A DNA stretch of 13,435 nt from Christensenella sp. UBA4626 (GTDB lineage: Bacteria > Bacillota > Clostridia > Christensenellales > UBA1242), in assembly GCA_002406115.1 (NCBI GenBank), contig DHNC01000020.1:1-13435 (forward strand), given 5' to 3'. Numbering within the stretch: the first letter of the stretch is position 1; each line of letters starts with the position of its first letter. Of this stretch, positions 6,266 to 13,435 are shown piece after piece. Both the position numbers and the translations under genes were made by a program. The notes under the pieces are model-generated. The model saw only the letters and a list, made by a program, of their open reading frames with translations. It did not search any database and was not told the DNA's origin.

Positions 6266-9200
6266 TTATTCTTCATCTTGTTTTGCACTGGACAATTTTT
6301 TGATAACTTGTTTTGTGTAATCTGATGATTTTGTAAATTCAATATCCATCTCAACTTGACGGATTGAAGAACCAATTTGAGCCGAATGCCTTTGATTTTG
6401 CTTCATATCTTTTTCAAGTTTTGCAATTTCATTTGCTGACGCACGTTTAATTTTAAGTTGACGAAGAGATGACAAATCCTTTTTGTATTGTTCTTCGTAA
6501 CTTGTACGCTCGTTTTGCAAAGTTTCAAGTTGTTTTGAAAGTTCCAACAAACGTTGTTCTCTCATCATTGTTGCTTTGCGCATATAAATTTGTTGAGATT
6601 GTTTTGAATTACGGTCATAATCTGTTTTTGATTTTTTAACAGGTTTTTTGAATTTGATTTTGCGAAGTGACAAGCCAACAACTGCCAAGATGATTGCTGC
6701 CGCAGTGAGGATTGTTGGGATAGCAATAATCCATGCATTGTTGTTTGATTTTGTTGTTTCATCAGTTTTTGAATCATCGTCATCTTTGCTGTCATCTGTT
6801 GTTGTGGTTTCTGCCAAAACCAAAGCGGTGTCAGTTGATTTTTCGATATATTTTGATGAATCAATTTCTTCAACAGTGAGGTCACCCAAGAATGCGTCAC
6901 CTTTTAATGATGCGCCGTTTGCGCCAAACACAATTTTAAGCATTGCAGTTGTGGCGTCAGTAGGGTGGATATAGAATTGATAAGTTTTCCAACTGTTGCC
7001 GTTTTCAGTTTCGGTGTTGATGTTTTTGAATGAGTTATCAAAAGTTGTCAAACCAACGCCAAGACCAAAAGAATCAACGTCATCACTTGTTGCAAGGTTT
7101 TGAGTATAAACCTTTACGCTAACAAGATAATATTTGCTGGAATCGAAACGATATCCGATGTTTGCAGTGTAAGTTTCGCTAACATAATTGATTGCGTGAA
7201 TTGCAAGAATGTTTTTTGTTTCCAAACTTGTAAAGTTTTCGTTATATTGGTCGTATTTATTCAAAATCCAACGAACATCAGTGTCGTTTGTCAAATCAAT
7301 AGTGCCAAATGTAACATTTTCATTTTCAGTGTAATCAAAGTGAGTAGGGGTTGCAAATCTATCAGAAGATTCGCCGCTAAGCAAGTTTTTCAAATCTGCT
7401 TTTGCAATGTGGTTTGTGGCAAAGTTGCCAGCAGTTGTTGCGTTAAATTCAGTTTCGCTAGGTTGAGATAACATTGAGCCTGAACGCAAAGCAAAGTCAA
7501 ATGTAGCATCGTCAATATAAGCAAAGCCTGCGTCAGTTGTGTTCATTTCAACTTTCACGCCAACGCTCATTTGATGAACGCCAGTGTATACATATAAATC
7601 AACAGTGTGCCAGTTGCCGTCAGTTGCAACATTTTTGATTGATGACAACACAACTTCTTTTTCATTGACTTTTGTAACCAAATATACATTCAAAGTGGAG
7701 TGTTGTGTCAATACATTGAGGCTGATTCTGTGGTAAGAGCCAGCGTCCAAAGATTTGTCAATTTCGCTTGTGTAAGCAAGACTGTCGGTTGAACTATTGT
7801 ACATCATAAGCAAGTTGTTGCTTTCGGTCAATCCGTTTGGGTTGCCTGGGTTTACCGCTGTCCTTGCAAATGTGTTTGATGAAGTAAATTTATCAAACTC
7901 GGCAGTGTTTACAACGCCGTACAATTGAGGATTTTCACCAAGGGTTGCAGTCCAAGAATCAGCAGCCGCAGGGTAAACCTTTGTTGTGTCGGTTGGTTTT
8001 ACTGAGTTGAAGTTGCCGTTTGTGAGCATCAATTTTTTGGTGTCGCTGTCAACATCAACAATCTTTGTTGCCAAGTTGATTTTTTGTTGTGTTTCGCCAG
8101 TTGAAACACTTTCAAAGTTTGAATATGTCGTTTTTGATAAAGTTGCACCAGCAAGATACAAACTGCCGCTTGCGGTTGAATCGTCATCACCAAAGTCGAC
8201 AACCAATTTGTATGTTGTGGATTTTAAAGGATGAGTGTTTATAAAGAATGAATATTTGTTGTAGCCGTCTGTTACAGTGTTTGAAGTGCTTGATGAAATT
8301 GTCAAACTAAATTTTTCACTAGAAGTGTCATAAATATCATTGCCGTCTTCATCTTGCTTTAAATTTGTTTGGATAAGGCTCAATTTGATTTTGCCAGAGA
8401 GGTCTTCCGCCTTTGCACTCAAAGTGAGGCGATAAACACGGTTTTGTTCAAAAGTGAAATAATCATCTTTTGTTGTGTATTGAGAGTGGGTTGATGAATT
8501 GTTTTTGATTACGATTGCAGAACCGAAGTTGCCATTCAAACCTGTTTCGTAATCAATGCTTGAATCTGAATTTGCAAACACACTTGCCAAGTCACCTTTT
8601 GCAAATGCGGTTTGACTTATGATATTGTCAGTTTTTGGAGCAACATAGCAACTCGTGGATTTGAATGCTTCATATTGAGATTCCAATTGTTTATCTGTAA
8701 GTTCTGTGATTTTGACACTGTCGAAAAGTGTTGTGCCGCTGCCATCCAAGAACATTGCAAGTTTAAGTTTGTAACTTGTCAAATCATCGGTTTTAACAAA
8801 GAATGTGTAACTTGCCCAGTTATCTGCACGGCCGACATGTTCAAAACTTGCATAAGCGGTGTTGTTTTCATCAACAAGGTAAAGGCTTGCCAATCCAGGG
8901 GTGGTAACAGTGTATACGTCAACAGAAATTGCATAACAACTATCAGCTTCCAATGTAAATTGACTTGAAGTGTAGCCATACTTTGTGGAATATTCACTGC
9001 TAATCATAAGAGCATAATCATCTTTTTCAGATGAATGCTTTGTGTATCCTTGATCTTCAATGTTGATAACACCGGCTTTAACGTTTGGTTGGCTTGCTGA
9101 TGTGGACTGAGGATTGTAACTCACTGATTTAAAATTCCTATCCACAAAAGTGTAAGAACTTGGACTTGCTGGTGTGTTGGTGCTATCTGTCATGTTGTTT

Positions 9201-9340
9201 GAAAAATTTGGATTTTCAACACTTGCAGAATAAGTTGGACGCAAATTGAAACTGAAAACCGTCAAACTTGCGAGTATTGCCAAAACAAAAATAGCGGCAA
9301 TTTGAAAAAGTTTTTTGAATACATTGTTTTTTGATTTCAT
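6266..9340 (-). CDS. Large single-pass surface protein with four jelly-roll-like modules and a cytoplasmic coiled coil
   Basis: 1024 residues from the chosen ATG at 9340, which has AGAGG (9350-9346) five bases upstream; an in-frame ATG 33 bases further upstream lacks such a site. Residues 1-40 are a signal sequence with a basic start and hydrophobic core. Four modules of about 160-190 residues follow (roughly 50-220, 230-410, 425-620, 640-830). Each has a strand motif of the type CYAISVDVYT / VYRLTLSAKA / YHRISLNVLT / YYLVSVKVYT and a later aromatic strand (NWASYTFFV, YNKYSFFI, NWHTVDLYV, SWKTYQFYI). This resembles beta-sandwich carbohydrate-binding modules. A Thr/Asp/Ser-rich linker (about 842-868) leads to a membrane helix (about 869-892), basic residues, and a charged coiled coil (about 914-1019) in the cytoplasm. 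There is no LPXTG anchor or catalytic domain. I infer a cell-surface glycan binder or adhesin linked to an internal partner. Confidence 0.8.
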   Translation of the reverse strand: MKSKNNVFKKLFQIAAIFVLAILASLTVFSFNLRPTYSASVENPNFSNNMTDSTNTPASPSSYTFVDRNFKSVSYNPQSTSASQPNVKAGVINIEDQGYTKHSSEKDDYALMISSEYSTKYGYTSSQFTLEADSCYAISVDVYTVTTPGLASLYLVDENNTAYASFEHVGRADNWASYTFFVKTDDLTSYKLKLAMFLDGSGTTLFDSVKITELTDKQLESQYEAFKSTSCYVAPKTDNIISQTAFAKGDLASVFANSDSSIDYETGLNGNFGSAIVIKNNSSTHSQYTTKDDYFTFEQNRVYRLTLSAKAEDLSGKIKLSLIQTNLKQDEDGNDIYDTSSEKFSLTISSSTSNTVTDGYNKYSFFINTHPLKSTTYKLVVDFGDDDSTASGSLYLAGATLSKTTYSNFESVSTGETQQKINLATKIVDVDSDTKKLMLTNGNFNSVKPTDTTKVYPAAADSWTATLGENPQLYGVVNTAEFDKFTSSNTFARTAVNPGNPNGLTESNNLLMMYNSSTDSLAYTSEIDKSLDAGSYHRISLNVLTQHSTLNVYLVTKVNEKEVVLSSIKNVATDGNWHTVDLYVYTGVHQMSVGVKVEMNTTDAGFAYIDDATFDFALRSGSMLSQPSETEFNATTAGNFATNHIAKADLKNLLSGESSDRFATPTHFDYTENENVTFGTIDLTNDTDVRWILNKYDQYNENFTSLETKNILAIHAINYVSETYTANIGYRFDSSKYYLVSVKVYTQNLATSDDVDSFGLGVGLTTFDNSFKNINTETENGNSWKTYQFYIHPTDATTAMLKIVFGANGASLKGDAFLGDLTVEEIDSSKYIEKSTDTALVLAETTTTDDSKDDDDSKTDETTKSNNNAWIIAIPTILTAAAIILAVVGLSLRKIKFKKPVKKSKTDYDRNSKQSQQIYMRKATMMREQRLLELSKQLETLQNERTSYEEQYKKDLSSLRQLKIKRASANEIAKLEKDMKQNQRHSAQIGSSIRQVEMDIEFTKSSDYTKQVIKKLSSAKQDEE

Positions 9341-9345
9341 CGTAA

Positions 9346-9350
9346 CCTCT
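9346..9350 (-). promoter_or_regulatory. Ribosome binding site fixing the start of the surface protein
   Basis: AGAGG on the minus strand, five bases before the ATG at 9340. It favours this start over the in-frame ATG at 9373. Confidence 0.8.
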
Positions 9351-9488
9351 TTTAGAATTATTGCTAAAAACAAATTTAATAAACCTTATATTTGCTTTAT
9401 TGATTTTTGAAAATCGGGTTGAATGGCTTGATTTGCCCGTGCATGGAACAAATTAAAACTCGCCAGCTCAATTTTCAATTGTTAAATC

Positions 9489-9523
9489 CTTTGTATTATA
9501 ATACAAAGCGTAAAAAAATGCAA
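9489..9523 (-). promoter_or_regulatory. Palindromic promoter/operator of the surface-protein gene
   Basis: CTTTGTATTA (9489-9498) followed at once by TAATACAAAG (9499-9508) is a perfect 20-bp palindrome. It contains a TATAAT on each strand. For the minus strand, TATAAT (9500-9495) has TTGCAT (9523-9518) exactly 17 bases upstream as a weak -35. A dimeric repressor on this site would cover the -10. The leader to the start codon would be about 150 bases. The rest of the 312-base gap 9341-9652 holds the inverted repeat GTGAATATT (9547-9555) / AATATTCAC (9598-9606) and a small hairpin TCTAAA/TTTAGA (9625-9641) before the TSUP gene. Confidence 0.6.
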
Positions 9524-9652
9524 ATAAAATATGGTGCTTTTGAACCGTGAATATTGATAAATATTTAAATCCTGTGGGTTGAGGCTAAATTGAAAAAAAT
9601 ATTCACCAAATTTTTAAAATTTTGTCTAAATAAATTTTAGATTGCAAACAAT

Positions 9653-10021
9653 ATGATTATGAAAAAACCAAAAAAGTTTGTTGTGATATTGTTTGGAGCA
9701 TTGATTGGGGCAATCAACGGATTTTTTGGTGGGGGCGGAGGCATGGTTGTGGTGCCGCTTCTTAACAAATTGTTTGGATTGGAACAAAAAAAAGCACAGG
9801 CAACTGCGCTGTTCGTAATTTTGCCGCTAAGCCTTGCCAGCACAATCATTTATATGTGCTATAACTCAATCAATTTTGCAACCGGTTGGCCGGTCATGGC
9901 AGGTATTGTAGGCGGAGGTGTCATCGGGGCAACGCTGCTTAACAAACTCAACAATTTGGTGGTTAAGGGAATATTTGTTTTGTTTATGCTGATTGGCGGC
10001 ATAACCATGTTTTTTAGATAG
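9653..10021 (+). CDS. TauE/SafE (TSUP) family half-subunit A
   Basis: 122 residues with about four membrane helices. The TSUP glycine signature is in the first helix: GALIGAINGFFGGGGGMVVV (15-34), then PLLNKLFGL. TSUP proteins transport sulfite, sulfonates or other organic anions; most are about 250 residues and contain two such halves, so this is one half. Its neighbour supplies the other. The start is ATG 9653 or ATG 9659; neither has a clear Shine-Dalgarno site and an in-frame stop lies at 9638-9640. The substrate cannot be told from sequence. Confidence 0.85.
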   Translation: MIMKKPKKFVVILFGALIGAINGFFGGGGGMVVVPLLNKLFGLEQKKAQATALFVILPLSLASTIIYMCYNSINFATGWPVMAGIVGGGVIGATLLNKLNNLVVKGIFVLFMLIGGITMFFR

Positions 10022-10030
10022 AGGTGACAG

Positions 10031-10450
10031 ATGATTTGGAGCATTGTTGCAGGCGTTGTTGGCGGAATTGTTGCAGGCATGGGAATGGGTGGCGGAACAC
10101 TCATCATTCCGATTTTGACGATATTTTTGGGGTTTAGCCAGATTGATGCACAGGGGATAAATTTGGTTGCTTTTTTGCCGATGTCAATCGTCGCTATTAT
10201 AATTCACGCCAAACATCATTTGGTGGATTTTAAGGATACCTGGCTGCTGCCTACGTGTGGGTTGCTGTTTAGTTTGGGTGGGGCATGGCTTGCCAACAAT
10301 ATTTCATCCGATTTATTAAAAAAGTTGTTTGCTGGCTTTTTGGTTTGCTTGGGTGTTTGGCAGTTGATTGAACTTATAGTGCAAATCAAACAAAAAAAGA
10401 AGGAAAAACAAATGGAAAAGAAGGAGATAAACGAAAAACCTACTGATTGA
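10031..10450 (+). CDS. TauE/SafE (TSUP) family half-subunit B
   Basis: 139 residues, about four membrane helices and a charged, Lys/Glu-rich cytoplasmic tail from about 118. It repeats the TSUP signature (GVVGGIVAGMGMGGGTLIIP, 8-27) and the DAQGINLVAFLP motif (39-50), paralleling KAQATALFVILP of subunit A. AGAGGTG (10020-10026) overlaps the stop codon of subunit A, so the two are translationally coupled and probably form one transporter. The last 11 bases overlap the end of the convergent SPOR-protein gene, and no terminator is seen between them. Confidence 0.85.
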   Translation: MIWSIVAGVVGGIVAGMGMGGGTLIIPILTIFLGFSQIDAQGINLVAFLPMSIVAIIIHAKHHLVDFKDTWLLPTCGLLFSLGGAWLANNISSDLLKKLFAGFLVCLGVWQLIELIVQIKQKKKEKQMEKKEINEKPTD

Positions 10451-11264
10451 TTTCGTTTAAAAACATGGTGTAATTTACAACAATATTTATCAATTCGTAT
10501 CTCATTTTTTGAGGTAACTCAGCCTCTTCGGCTTGGCATATTCTTGACAAACTTTGGTTAATATTGTTGAGTTTCTTTTTGCAGTTCAAATTGGATGTGT
10601 CGTCACCAAATTCTTTTTTAAAACTGTCAAAATCTGAATTAAAATTGTCGGTCAAATTGGATAGTTTTAAATGGGTGTTTTTAAAGTTTTTGTTCGTGTC
10701 AAAATCAATAGATAACTGATATAATTCTTGCGTAAGTTTTGAAAGGGTAGTGTTTAAATTATTTACAATTTTTGGGTGCGCTCGTTTGCTAAATTTTTGC
10801 GTTGAAATTTCAAAAACTTTTGCATTTGGAAAGTCACTATTTATGTTTTTTGACACCTTTTCAGCGTCCTCATAACTAAGGTAAAATCCAACCAAAGTGT
10901 GGTAGTTATTGTCAAAATAAACATAGCCTGCACCGCCTAATTGCATGGCTTGATTTGCTTGTTTGTTGGCTTGTGAAAAACTGCCAAATTCTCCAATTTG
11001 GACAAAATAAAAAGACTGTTTTTTGACGGATTTTTGCTTTATTAAAACCACGGTTGCAAGCAAAAAAATTATTAAAATAGAAACAAAAACAAAGCCAAAT
11101 TTTTCTCTTTGTTTTGGGCTTGCCGAAAGGATATTTGAAGATGAATTTTTAATTTTATTTTTGTAACTCGTGTAATCAAAAACATATTCTTGCATATGTA
11201 TTTTATTCATTTTTGATGGCACATATGAAATATTTTTAAGCTGCACATGGTGCGTGATTGACAC
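10440..11264 (-). CDS. Membrane-anchored SPOR-like protein
   Basis: 274 residues if it begins at GTG 11264. A cytoplasmic N terminus of about 55 residues leads to one membrane helix (about 56-75). Residues 85-153 resemble a SPOR domain: FYFVQIGEFGSFSQANKQAN, GAGYVYFDNNYHTLVGFYLS and a final AKVFEIS. SPOR domains bind denuded peptidoglycan, often at division sites. Residues 160-274 are a helical domain with no recognised family. The start is uncertain: none of GTG 11264, ATG 11210 or ATG 11195 has a Shine-Dalgarno site; ATG 11210 would remove 18 residues. The 3' end overlaps the convergent TSUP gene by 11 bases. Confidence 0.65.
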   Translation of the reverse strand: MSITHHVQLKNISYVPSKMNKIHMQEYVFDYTSYKNKIKNSSSNILSASPKQREKFGFVFVSILIIFLLATVVLIKQKSVKKQSFYFVQIGEFGSFSQANKQANQAMQLGGAGYVYFDNNYHTLVGFYLSYEDAEKVSKNINSDFPNAKVFEISTQKFSKRAHPKIVNNLNTTLSKLTQELYQLSIDFDTNKNFKNTHLKLSNLTDNFNSDFDSFKKEFGDDTSNLNCKKKLNNINQSLSRICQAEEAELPQKMRYELINIVVNYTMFLNEINQ

Positions 11265-11454
11265 GTGGTTTGAGGGGTTTTAATAAATTGATAAATTTTA
11301 TAAAATACAAAAAAATAAATTAAAATTATAAAAAATTGTTAAATTTTAATGATTTTTTATGTAAAATTCCTGTTTTTTTAAAAAAATTATAAAAAAATTA
11401 CTTAAAACTGGCAGGTTTGGGTTTAAATCGTGACATCAGGGGTTACAATGCGCG
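11265..11454. other. Very AT-rich divergent intergenic region
   Basis: About 190 bases between the SPOR-like gene and groES. Long A and T runs offer several -10-like sequences on both strands (for example ATTATA at 11325-11330), but no -35/-10 pair stands out. I see no CIRCE repeat (TTAGCACTC and its complement) and no CtsR-type GGTCAAA repeat, the usual groESL operators in Bacillota. Confidence 0.5.
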
Positions 11455-11461
11455 TAGGAGG
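11455..11461 (+). promoter_or_regulatory. Ribosome binding site fixing the groES start
   Basis: TAGGAGG with seven bases to the ATG at 11469. It sets the start there rather than at the in-frame ATG codons at 11430 or 11448, which would add 13 or 7 residues not found in GroES. Confidence 0.92.
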
Positions 11462-11468
11462 AAAAAGT

Positions 11469-11753
11469 ATGAACATAAAACCATTATTTGATAGAGTGGT
11501 GATAAAACCAGAAGAAGAAATCCAACAGACTTCGGGTTTGGTGCTTCCGGATACTGCCAAGGTTAGGCATGAAAAAGGCACGGTTGTGGCTGTTGCGGAT
11601 GGCACAAATTTTGACGGTGAAAAAGTGGAGATGAAACTGTCAGTTGGAGACAAAGTTTTCTTCAATAAATACGCTGGTGCAGAGTTTAAAATCAAAGACC
11701 AAATTTATATTGTTATGCGACAAATTGATGTGATAGGAGTGATAAATGATTAG
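11469..11753 (+). CDS. groES: Co-chaperonin GroES (Cpn10)
   Basis: 94 residues, normal for the family. It begins MNIKPLFDRVVIKPEEE, the conserved first strand, followed by the mobile loop (16-32), whose hydrophobic GLVL docks to GroEL. The roof and C-terminal strand (KDQIYIVMRQIDVIGVIND) are also typical. Seven such subunits cap the GroEL ring and close the folding chamber. It is the first gene of the operon and overlaps groEL by eight bases. Confidence 0.96.
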   Translation: MNIKPLFDRVVIKPEEEIQQTSGLVLPDTAKVRHEKGTVVAVADGTNFDGEKVEMKLSVGDKVFFNKYAGAEFKIKDQIYIVMRQIDVIGVIND

Positions 11754-13353
11754 AAAAATTTTAACAAATGAAAAGGCACGTGAAAAACTTTTAACAGGTG
11801 TTGAAAAACTTTCAGAAGCGGTCAAAATAACGCTGGGGCCAAAAGGGCGAAATGTGGTGATTGACAGCGTGTATATGAACCCAATTATCACAAACGACGG
11901 CGTTACAATTGCCAAGCAAATTGAACTTGAAGATGAGGTTGAAAATGCGGGGGCAAGCATCTTGCGATGTGCGTGTGTTAAGACCAATGATTTGGCAGGT
12001 GACGGCACAACAACTGCCACCGTTTTGGCGGAAAAAATCTTTAAAGAAGGATTGAAATGTTTCAACACTGGTGCTAACCCAATTTTGCTTAGAAATGGCA
12101 TAAAAAAAGCGGCAGATTTTGTTGTTGAAACAATGGCAAAAGATGTTAAAGAAGTTAAAGATAACAACTCGATTTGTCAGGTTGCAACTATTTCGTCTGG
12201 CGACTTGGCAACCGGTCAATTGATTGCAAAAGCGTTTGAACAAGTGGGTTTGAATGGCGTTATCACAATCGACGAGGGCAACGGGCTTATCAGTTCGCTC
12301 AACATCGCAGAGGGAACAAGGATAAATCGTGGTTACATCAGTCCATATATGTGTCAAGACCAAAACAAAATGGTGGCAGAACTTGACAATCCTTACATAC
12401 TTATTACGGATAGAAAGATATCCAACGTGGCGGAAATTCTTGGCATTATTGAAAAGGTTGCAAAGGCGGGCGGATGTTTGTTTATTATCGCCGAAGATAT
12501 TGAGGGGGATGCTCTCACGACTTTGGTTGTAAATAATATGCGCAAGATATTCACTTGCTTGGGTGTAAAAACTCCTTATTTTGGTGATAGACGAAAAAAA
12601 GTTTTGTCCGACCTTGCTCTGATTACTGGTGCAAAATTTATTTCTGGCGACATTTATAACAACTTTAATGATGTTGAGTTGTCTGACCTTGGCAGATGCG
12701 AAAAAGTTAAGGCAGATAAGGATCAAACGATGATTATTGGCGCCACTGGCGATAAAGAAAAAATTGATGACAGAATTAGACAACTTAAAGAAGAATTAAA
12801 CAAACCTTTGGAAGAGTTTGATAGGTCGGTTGTAATGGGACGCTTGTCATGTTTGAATGGTGGAATTGCCCGCATAAAAGTTGGTGCCACCACAGAAGTG
12901 GAAATGCGAGAGAAAAAATTGCGTATTGAAGACGCACTCAATGCAACTCAGGCTGCGATTGATCAAGGCATTGTTGTGGGCGGCGGCGTGGCGTTGATAC
13001 GTGCCAAAACTGAACTTAATGATTTTATTGAAAGTCTTAAAGGTGATGAAAAATTGGGTGCGCAGATTGTTGCCAATTCGCTTGAAGCACCACTCAGACA
13101 AATTGCAAAAAATGCGGGTGTTGATGATGGTGTGGTTGTGAGCGAAGTGCTTAAAAGCGATAACAAACATTATGGATATGATGCCCTTGAAAATGTGTAT
13201 TGTGATATGTTTGAAAAAGGAATTATTGATCCATTTAAAGTCACCAAAACTGCACTTCAATGTGCAACCAGCGTTGCATCAACTTTGCTTACAACTGAAT
13301 GTGTGGTTGTTGCTGATAGGGCAAAAATTGAACCTGACCCAATGCTGAAATAA
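11746..13353 (+). CDS. groEL: Chaperonin GroEL (Cpn60), divergent
   Basis: 535 residues, slightly shorter than the usual 540-548. ATP-site signatures are intact: TLGPKGRNVV (29-38), TNDGVTIAK with D51, AGDGTTTAT with D86, and RIEDALNAT with D396, the equivalent of the catalytic D398 of E. coli. The apical domain keeps ISPYM, NPYILITDRKISN and FGDRRKKVLSD. Two features are odd. The flexible Gly/Met tail is missing and the protein ends EPDPMLK. It also carries twelve cysteines by my count, far more than usual. AGGAG (11735-11739) lies six bases before the ATG, which overlaps the groES stop, so translation is coupled. No clear terminator is seen before the window ends. It may be the only GroEL or a paralog. 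Confidence 0.95.
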   Translation: MIRKILTNEKAREKLLTGVEKLSEAVKITLGPKGRNVVIDSVYMNPIITNDGVTIAKQIELEDEVENAGASILRCACVKTNDLAGDGTTTATVLAEKIFKEGLKCFNTGANPILLRNGIKKAADFVVETMAKDVKEVKDNNSICQVATISSGDLATGQLIAKAFEQVGLNGVITIDEGNGLISSLNIAEGTRINRGYISPYMCQDQNKMVAELDNPYILITDRKISNVAEILGIIEKVAKAGGCLFIIAEDIEGDALTTLVVNNMRKIFTCLGVKTPYFGDRRKKVLSDLALITGAKFISGDIYNNFNDVELSDLGRCEKVKADKDQTMIIGATGDKEKIDDRIRQLKEELNKPLEEFDRSVVMGRLSCLNGGIARIKVGATTEVEMREKKLRIEDALNATQAAIDQGIVVGGGVALIRAKTELNDFIESLKGDEKLGAQIVANSLEAPLRQIAKNAGVDDGVVVSEVLKSDNKHYGYDALENVYCDMFEKGIIDPFKVTKTALQCATSVASTLLTTECVVVADRAKIEPDPMLK

Positions 13354-13435
13354 AAAATATTTTGTCGTTATTTATTTTGTGAAAAACAAATTTTCAATAA
13401 AAATATTTTAAATAATTTTTTGTAAAAAATATAAA

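Noticed and set aside
9421..9480. Riboswitch-like motif GCACGGGCAAA on the minus strand in the surface-gene leader (9442-9432), reminiscent of the start of a c-di-GMP-I (GEMM) aptamer
   Set aside because: The second GEMM half (GNNACGCAAAGCC-type segment and tetraloop receptor) is not present, and the flanks do not pair as required.
11265..11454. CIRCE or CtsR operator before groES
   Set aside because: Neither the TTAGCACTC inverted repeat nor a tandem GGTCAAA was found on reading both strands.
11812..12783. Long open frame (323 residues) opposite groEL
   Set aside because: It is antisense to a clearly recognised groEL, has no ribosome binding site, and shows no recognisable domain.
13354..13435. 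Terminator after groEL
   Set aside because: AT-rich with repeated AAAATATTTT, but no GC-containing stem followed by a T-run is visible before the window ends.

Overview
The window looks like chromosome of an AT-rich, low-GC Gram-positive bacterium, most likely an uncultured member of Bacillota/Clostridia. This rests on a SpoVB-type flippase, a DUF421 + DUF4363 pair, tandem half-size TSUP transporters, strong AGGAGG-type Shine-Dalgarno sites at several genes and U-tract terminators. The placement is inference; no species is recognised.

Layout. (1) 1-657: the 3' end of an rRNA operon, holding the 23S tail with the sarcin-ricin loop, a spacer hairpin, 5S rRNA and a terminator. (2) 660-2960: two plus-strand genes that form a pair. 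The first encodes a hybrid regulator with a sigma-region-4-like helix-turn-helix near the N terminus and an RNA polymerase alpha-CTD near the C terminus. The second encodes a protein of six 28-36-residue repeats. Their promoters are near-identical G-rich types, their -10-to-ATG distances are both exactly 25 nt, and their last 29 residues are homologous. The first promoter has an 11-G homopolymer in a 20-nt spacer; the second has a G-rich 17-nt spacer. This is the most interesting part of the window. (3) 3008-5680, minus strand: DUF4363 and DUF421 membrane proteins (overlapping genes) and a SpoVB/MOP-family lipid flippase. (4) 5830-6132: a small double-LysM-like protein, divergent from the flippase gene. 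(5) 6266-9340, minus strand: a large single-pass surface protein with four jelly-roll-like ectodomains and a cytoplasmic coiled coil, preceded by a promoter embedded in a 20-bp palindrome. (6) 9653-10450: two half-size TauE/SafE (TSUP) subunits, tail-to-tail with (7) a membrane-anchored SPOR-like protein on the minus strand (10440-11264). (8) 11469-13353: a groES-groEL operon with a divergent, cysteine-rich GroEL that lacks the usual GGM tail, and no visible CIRCE operator.

How the genes fit together. Envelope functions dominate the centre: lipid-linked precursor flipping, peptidoglycan binding by LysM and SPOR domains, and a large surface protein. The regulator/repeat-protein pair looks like two members of a family that shares a promoter-leader at one end and a peptide tail at the other, with unrelated central domains. 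The poly-G tract gives a plausible route to phase-variable expression of the regulator. No CRISPR array, insertion sequence, tRNA gene or prophage structural gene was seen.
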